From the NCBI RefSeq assembly GCF_013294015.1, contig NZ_JABSNO010000007.1, positions 1 to 64,000 of the forward strand: DNA of 64,000 nucleotides, given 5' to 3'. The notes under the pieces were generated by a model that did not search any database, had not been told where the DNA came from, and was given only the letters and a program-made list of their open reading frames with translations. Origin of the DNA: Frigoriflavimonas asaccharolytica. GTDB lineage: Bacteria > Bacteroidota > Bacteroidia > Flavobacteriales > Weeksellaceae. Position 1 is the first letter of the stretch. Each line of letters opens with the position of its first letter. Positions 60,591 through 64,000 of the stretch are shown here, one piece after another. A program made the translations under genes and the position numbers.

Positions 60591-60980
60591 ATGCTACAAA
60601 GAATACAAACTATTTGGCTCGCACTTTCGGTTTTAGGATCATTTTTCCTGTTTTTGACAGGGCAAGATGTTTTCATTATTAAAGACATTCCAATTGTTTT
60701 GGGAAGTTGCATCGCTTTAGTTATTTTAGGATTATTAAGTATTTTTAGTTTTAAAAATAGAAAAAGACAATTAATGCTAAACAAAATTTGTTTGTATATA
60801 AATATTTTGTTGATGGGTATTATAAGTTATTGGTTGCTAAAATTATCTGGAGGAATTAATTTTCCCGAGAAAGGTATTGAGCCAGTTTTTGTGCTTCTTT
60901 CTATATTTTGCCTTGTGATGGCAAATATATATACGAGAAGAGACGAAAGGCTCGTGAAATCTGTAGACCGCTTAAGATAG
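60591..60980 (+). CDS. DUF4293 family membrane protein
   Basis: The 129-residue protein begins MLQRIQTIWLALSVLGSFFLF and has four membrane helices with a short basic segment (FKNRKRQLMLNKICLYIN) in the middle, a DUF4293 layout typical of Bacteroidota. It ends with a basic tail (RRDERLVKSVDRLR). Function unknown. The promoter at 60566 excludes the longer upstream frame starting at 60507. It is divergent from rho. Confidence 0.85.
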   Translation: MLQRIQTIWLALSVLGSFFLFLTGQDVFIIKDIPIVLGSCIALVILGLLSIFSFKNRKRQLMLNKICLYINILLMGIISYWLLKLSGGINFPEKGIEPVFVLLSIFCLVMANIYTRRDERLVKSVDRLR

Positions 60981-61002
60981 CCAAAAATGATTTTTTTTGA
61001 GT

Positions 61003-61036
61003 GAAACAGTTCCCTATTTGGGAGCTGTTTTTTTTG
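61003..61036 (+). terminator. Intrinsic terminator of the DUF4293 gene
   Basis: AACAGTTCCC / GGGAGCTGTT stem with T9 after it. Confidence 0.85.
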
Positions 61037-61073
61037 TTTAAAAATTTGAAATGCGCCATCCTAATATTTTCCG

Positions 61074-61081
61074 TAATTTTG
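61074..61081 (+). promoter_or_regulatory. -7 box TAATTTTG for the ABC exporter, 17 nt before the ATG
   Basis: Sets the start at 61099 over an upstream ATG at 61051; 17-nt class. Confidence 0.6.
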
Positions 61082-61098
61082 CACATCAATTTTCCAGA

Positions 61099-62937
61099 AT
61101 GAACGAATATAAAAAAATCCTCAGATTTGCTAAGCCGCACCAAAAATATATCTACGGAAGTTTATTTTTCAACATACTTTACTCTGCATTCCAAATTGCT
61201 TCTCTAGGAACAATTTTGCCAGTTTTGGGAATGCTTTTTGGCACTATTAAACCCGAAGAATACAAATCTGCTCCTGTATATGATGGTGAAATTCTAGATT
61301 TCTTCTCCTATTTGAAGGACTATGCTAATTATTTTGTTCAAAAATTAGTTTTTGAATACGGGTCTTTAAAAGTTCTTGCTTGGTTGTGCATCATCACTTC
61401 AGTCATGTTTTTACTGAGAAATATATTTCGCTACTTAGGCTCTTTTTTACTCATCAATTATAGAGTTGGCGTCACCAAAGATCTACGTGGAGCGATGTAT
61501 AGAAAAATTCTTTCTCTGCCCGTTTCCTTTTTCACCGAAAGTAGAAAAGGCGATCTAATGTCGAGAATGTCAAATGATGTAGGCGAAGTGGAGGGCAATA
61601 TTTTGGGAAGTTTGGTAGATTTAATTAATGCCCCTTTTATGTTAATCAGTACATTGGTTACTTTATTTTTTTTAAGCACAGAAATGACGCTTTTCTCATT
61701 ATTAGTATTGCCAGTAATGGGAACAATGATTGCTTTAATCGGGAAAAGCCTGAAAAAAGACTCTCATGAAGCACAGCACGAAATGGGAAACATTTTCTCA
61801 ATAGTTGATGAAACTTTGAAATCTACTAAGGTTATCAAAATTTTTAGTGCAGAAAAAATAATGGACAACCGATTTATGGGTTCTATGCAAAAATGGATTA
61901 ATAGCTCCATAAGTTTGGGACGAAAAAAAGAATTGGCCTCACCGATGAGTGAATTTTTGGGTTCAATTACATTCTTAATCATTGCTTGGTACGGCGGAAA
62001 ACAAATCATTGTAGATCAGAGTATTTCCCCCGCCGAATTTCTTGTCTTTTTAGGGATTTTCTTTCAAATTTTACCTCCCCTGAAAAGTTTATCCAGTTCA
62101 ATTTCTAATGTGCAAAAAGGAGAAGCTTCTTTGAAAAGAGTTCTAGAAATTCTAGATGCAGATGTGAAAATTGATGAAATTGCAAATCCGATACAGATTT
62201 CTACTTTAAATTCACAAATTGAATTTAAAAATATCGGTTTTTATTATGATAAAGATAATTTGATTTTAAAGAATTTTAATCTCACCATACCAAAAGGAAA
62301 AACTGTAGCTTTAGTTGGCCAATCTGGTTCTGGTAAAACAACCATTGCAAATCTTTTGGCTCGTTTTTATGATGTTTCCGAAGGAGAAATATTAGTAGAT
62401 GGAGAAAATATTAAAAATTTAAAATTACTAGATTACAGAAAATTATTAGGAATGGTGACGCAAGAATCTGTTTTGTTTAATGATTCTGTATACAATAATA
62501 TTTTAATGGGAAAACCCGATGCAACGCGGGAAGAAGTGATCACTGCGGCAAAAATTGCTAATGCAGATTTATTTATCACACAACTTCAAAACGGATATGA
62601 AACAAATATTGGTGATGATGGCGGAAAACTTTCTGGCGGACAAAAACAAAGAGTTTCCATCGCAAGAGCAGTTTTGAAAAATCCACCAATTATGATTTTG
62701 GACGAAGCAACCTCTGCTTTAGATACAGAATCTGAAAGATTTGTGCAAGATGCATTAGAAAAAATGATGGAAAATCGCACTTCCCTTGTTATTGCCCACA
62801 GACTTTCTACCATTCAAAAAGCAGATTGGATTGTAGTAATGGAACAGGGAATAATAATTGAGCAAGGAACTCACAGCGATCTTTACACCAACAACGGACA
62901 TTACAAAAAGCTGGTAGATTTACAGAATTTTGAATAA
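61099..62937 (+). CDS. ABC exporter, MsbA-like (fused membrane and ATPase domains)
   Basis: The 612-residue half-transporter has six N-terminal membrane helices (about 15-330) and an ATPase domain with Walker A GQSGSGKT (about 407-414), Q-loop VTQESVLFND, signature LSGGQKQR (about 511-518), Walker B IMILDEAT and the H-loop AHRLSTI. Homodimeric exporters of this type flip lipids such as lipid A or export drugs. The close MsbA-like spacing supports a lipid role. The start at 61099 fits the -7 box. Confidence 0.93.
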   Translation: MNEYKKILRFAKPHQKYIYGSLFFNILYSAFQIASLGTILPVLGMLFGTIKPEEYKSAPVYDGEILDFFSYLKDYANYFVQKLVFEYGSLKVLAWLCIITSVMFLLRNIFRYLGSFLLINYRVGVTKDLRGAMYRKILSLPVSFFTESRKGDLMSRMSNDVGEVEGNILGSLVDLINAPFMLISTLVTLFFLSTEMTLFSLLVLPVMGTMIALIGKSLKKDSHEAQHEMGNIFSIVDETLKSTKVIKIFSAEKIMDNRFMGSMQKWINSSISLGRKKELASPMSEFLGSITFLIIAWYGGKQIIVDQSISPAEFLVFLGIFFQILPPLKSLSSSISNVQKGEASLKRVLEILDADVKIDEIANPIQISTLNSQIEFKNIGFYYDKDNLILKNFNLTIPKGKTVALVGQSGSGKTTIANLLARFYDVSEGEILVDGENIKNLKLLDYRKLLGMVTQESVLFNDSVYNNILMGKPDATREEVITAAKIANADLFITQLQNGYETNIGDDGGKLSGGQKQRVSIARAVLKNPPIMILDEATSALDTESERFVQDALEKMMENRTSLVIAHRLSTIQKADWIVVMEQGIIIEQGTHSDLYTNNGHYKKLVDLQNFE

Positions 62938-62979
62938 ATTTTTATTAAATTTCCTTACTTTTACATAAATTACAATTAC

Positions 62980-63747
62980 ATGAGTTTTCAAAATATCATT
63001 ATCAATAAAGAAGCTGCAATTTCTATCGTTACCATCAATCGACCAGAAAGTTTGAACGCTTTGAACGCGCAAACCATCGAAGAATTGAGCCAAGCATTTT
63101 CTGAAATTGAAGCCGACGAAAATTGCAGAGTAGCAATACTAACCGGAAGTGGCGAAAAATCTTTCGTAGCTGGTGCAGATATTAAAGAATTTCAAGATTT
63201 TAATTCTGGAGAAGCTGAAAATTTAGCAAAAACAGGACAAGACAAATTATTTAATAAAATTGAAAACCTAAATAAACCTGTAATCGCAGCTGTAAATGGT
63301 TTTGCTTTGGGCGGCGGTTTAGAATTGGCAATGTCTTGCCACATTCGCTACGCTTCGGATAATGCAAAATTGGGTTTGCCAGAAGTAACTTTAGGATTAA
63401 TTCCCGGATATGGTGGCACGCAAAGATTGCCAAAATTGGTAGGAAAAGGTTTGGCAAACGAACTGATTTTCTCTGCAAAAATGATTTCTGGCGAACGTGC
63501 AAAAGAAATTGGATTGGCAAATGAAGTATTTCCTTTAGAAGAATTGATGCCAGAATGCATGAAATTAGCTACCCAAATTTCCAGAAATTCACCATTAGCA
63601 ATCACAAAAGCAATAGCAGCCGTAAATCTTTCCGATACCGAAAAAGGCTTTGAAAAGGAAATAAAATCCTTCGGAGAATTGTTTGAAATGAAAGATAAGC
63701 AAGAAGGGGTTTTGGCATTTTTGGAGAAAAGAAAACCGCAGTTTTAA
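62980..63747 (+). CDS. Enoyl-CoA hydratase/isomerase (crotonase) family protein
   Basis: The 255-residue enzyme has the crotonase fold with oxyanion-hole segments SFVAGADIKEF and NGFALGGGLELAMS, and the catalytic Glu pair in GGGLELA and LPEVTLGLIPGYGGTQRL. It probably hydrates short-chain enoyl-CoA in fatty-acid or amino-acid breakdown. It starts 42 nt after the ABC exporter gene; the TACTTTTA upstream is only a partial -7 match. Confidence 0.92.
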   Translation: MSFQNIIINKEAAISIVTINRPESLNALNAQTIEELSQAFSEIEADENCRVAILTGSGEKSFVAGADIKEFQDFNSGEAENLAKTGQDKLFNKIENLNKPVIAAVNGFALGGGLELAMSCHIRYASDNAKLGLPEVTLGLIPGYGGTQRLPKLVGKGLANELIFSAKMISGERAKEIGLANEVFPLEELMPECMKLATQISRNSPLAITKAIAAVNLSDTEKGFEKEIKSFGELFEMKDKQEGVLAFLEKRKPQF

Positions 63748-63759
63748 GCTGAGAAAGAT

Positions 63760-63910
63760 TACCACAAAAGGAATACAAGCAGTCTCAATTATTTATAAAG
63801 TTGCTGTAAATTTTTTTTACGGTTAACAAAAGTTTTGAAAACCTACGGTTTCAGTTTATATCCTTCTTTAATTACTAAATTCCCACAAAACTTTTGTTAC
63901 TTTTGTGGTT
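63760..63910. mobile_element. MITE-like element M2-related, copy 2
   Basis: Arms ACCACAAAAGGAATACAAG (63761-63779) and CTTTTGTTACTTTTGTGGT (63891-63909) pair with few mismatches and match the inner arms of the element at 57213-57394. No ORF inside and no clear outer ends or duplication. Confidence 0.5.
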
Positions 63911-63921
63911 AAAATTACACT

Positions 63922-64000
63922 TTGAGTTTAAACAAAAATCCTACAAAATTTGATATTGCTTACCTGAAAATGGCGATGGAATGGGCAAAATTGTCATATT
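63922..64000 (+). CDS. Partial gene, probable dCMP deaminase (start only)
   Basis: The window ends after about 26 codons: KNPTKFDIAYLKMAMEWAKLSY, which resembles the N-terminus of deoxycytidylate deaminases. There is no in-frame ATG before the first homologous residues; the likely start is TTG at 63922. The catalytic zinc motifs lie beyond the window, so the call rests on about 20 residues. Confidence 0.5.
   Translation, partial: MSLNKNPTKFDIAYLKMAMEWAKLSY

Noticed and set aside
1-64000. tRNA, rRNA, riboswitches or other structured RNA genes
   Set aside because: No rRNA-like stretch, tRNA-like fold with a CCA-proximal pattern, or recognisable riboswitch core was seen in the gaps by eye; a covariance search would be needed to be sure.

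Overview
The window is AT-rich, gene-dense bacterial chromosome from a member of the Bacteroidota, most likely a Chryseobacterium-like Weeksellaceae. The evidence is a XrtF exosortase with its partner protein, type IX secretion (T9SS) type-B C-terminal domains, several TonB-dependent receptors with lipoprotein partners, a Rho factor with a long Asn/Gln-rich insert, and many copies of the Bacteroidota -7 promoter box TAnnTTTG. No rRNA, tRNA, CRISPR array or complete insertion sequence was seen.

Layout. 0-9 kb: an acyltransferase, pth, three tandem paralogous lipoproteins separated by look-alike terminators, a CAP-domain protein, a lipoprotein and mfd. 9-12 kb: an accessory patch with a cassette-like gene bounded by inverted ends, repeat debris, and several frameshifted or decayed genes, including an L,D-transpeptidase whose lipoprotein signal is out of frame across a T9 tract. 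12-17 kb: a LOG protein and a probable MurNAc recycling cluster (AmgK-like kinase, RapZ-C domain, MurU-like nucleotidyltransferase) invaded by a GxxExxY gene between 39-40 bp inverted repeats, then xrtF. 17-30 kb: CDF transporter, asd, a TonB receptor, nadC and nadB separated by a DUF1016 nuclease and a sulfurtransferase, a HEPN-MNT module and a nitroreductase. 30-34 kb: rnhA, a secreted cell-wall-hydrolase operon and dnaB. 34-40 kb: two paralogous T9SS type-B surface proteins. 40-46 kb: divergent MFS and SMR exporters, a GH3-family enzyme and interspersed repeats. 45-54 kb: two outer-membrane uptake loci, TonB receptor/DUF5689/phosphodiesterase and ZnuD-like receptor/lipoprotein/small His-Cys protein. 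54-64 kb: a small membrane gene with an in-frame TGA, a GNAT enzyme, sodB, a PAP2 phosphatase, a four-fold-repeat membrane protein, rho, an ABC exporter, a crotonase and the start of a probable dCMP deaminase.

The most unusual signals are: (1) the distance from the TAnnTTTG box to the start codon, which is exactly 4 nt for eight genes and exactly 17 nt for five, implying many leaderless mRNAs; (2) the GxxExxY gene as a probable small mobile unit; (3) perfect coding palindromes inside the DUF1016 nuclease; (4) small non-coding elements with inverted ends, one flanked by a 6-bp duplication; (5) the NPNQ-repeat region of Rho; and (6) homopolymer frameshifts or an internal stop in three small accessory genes.
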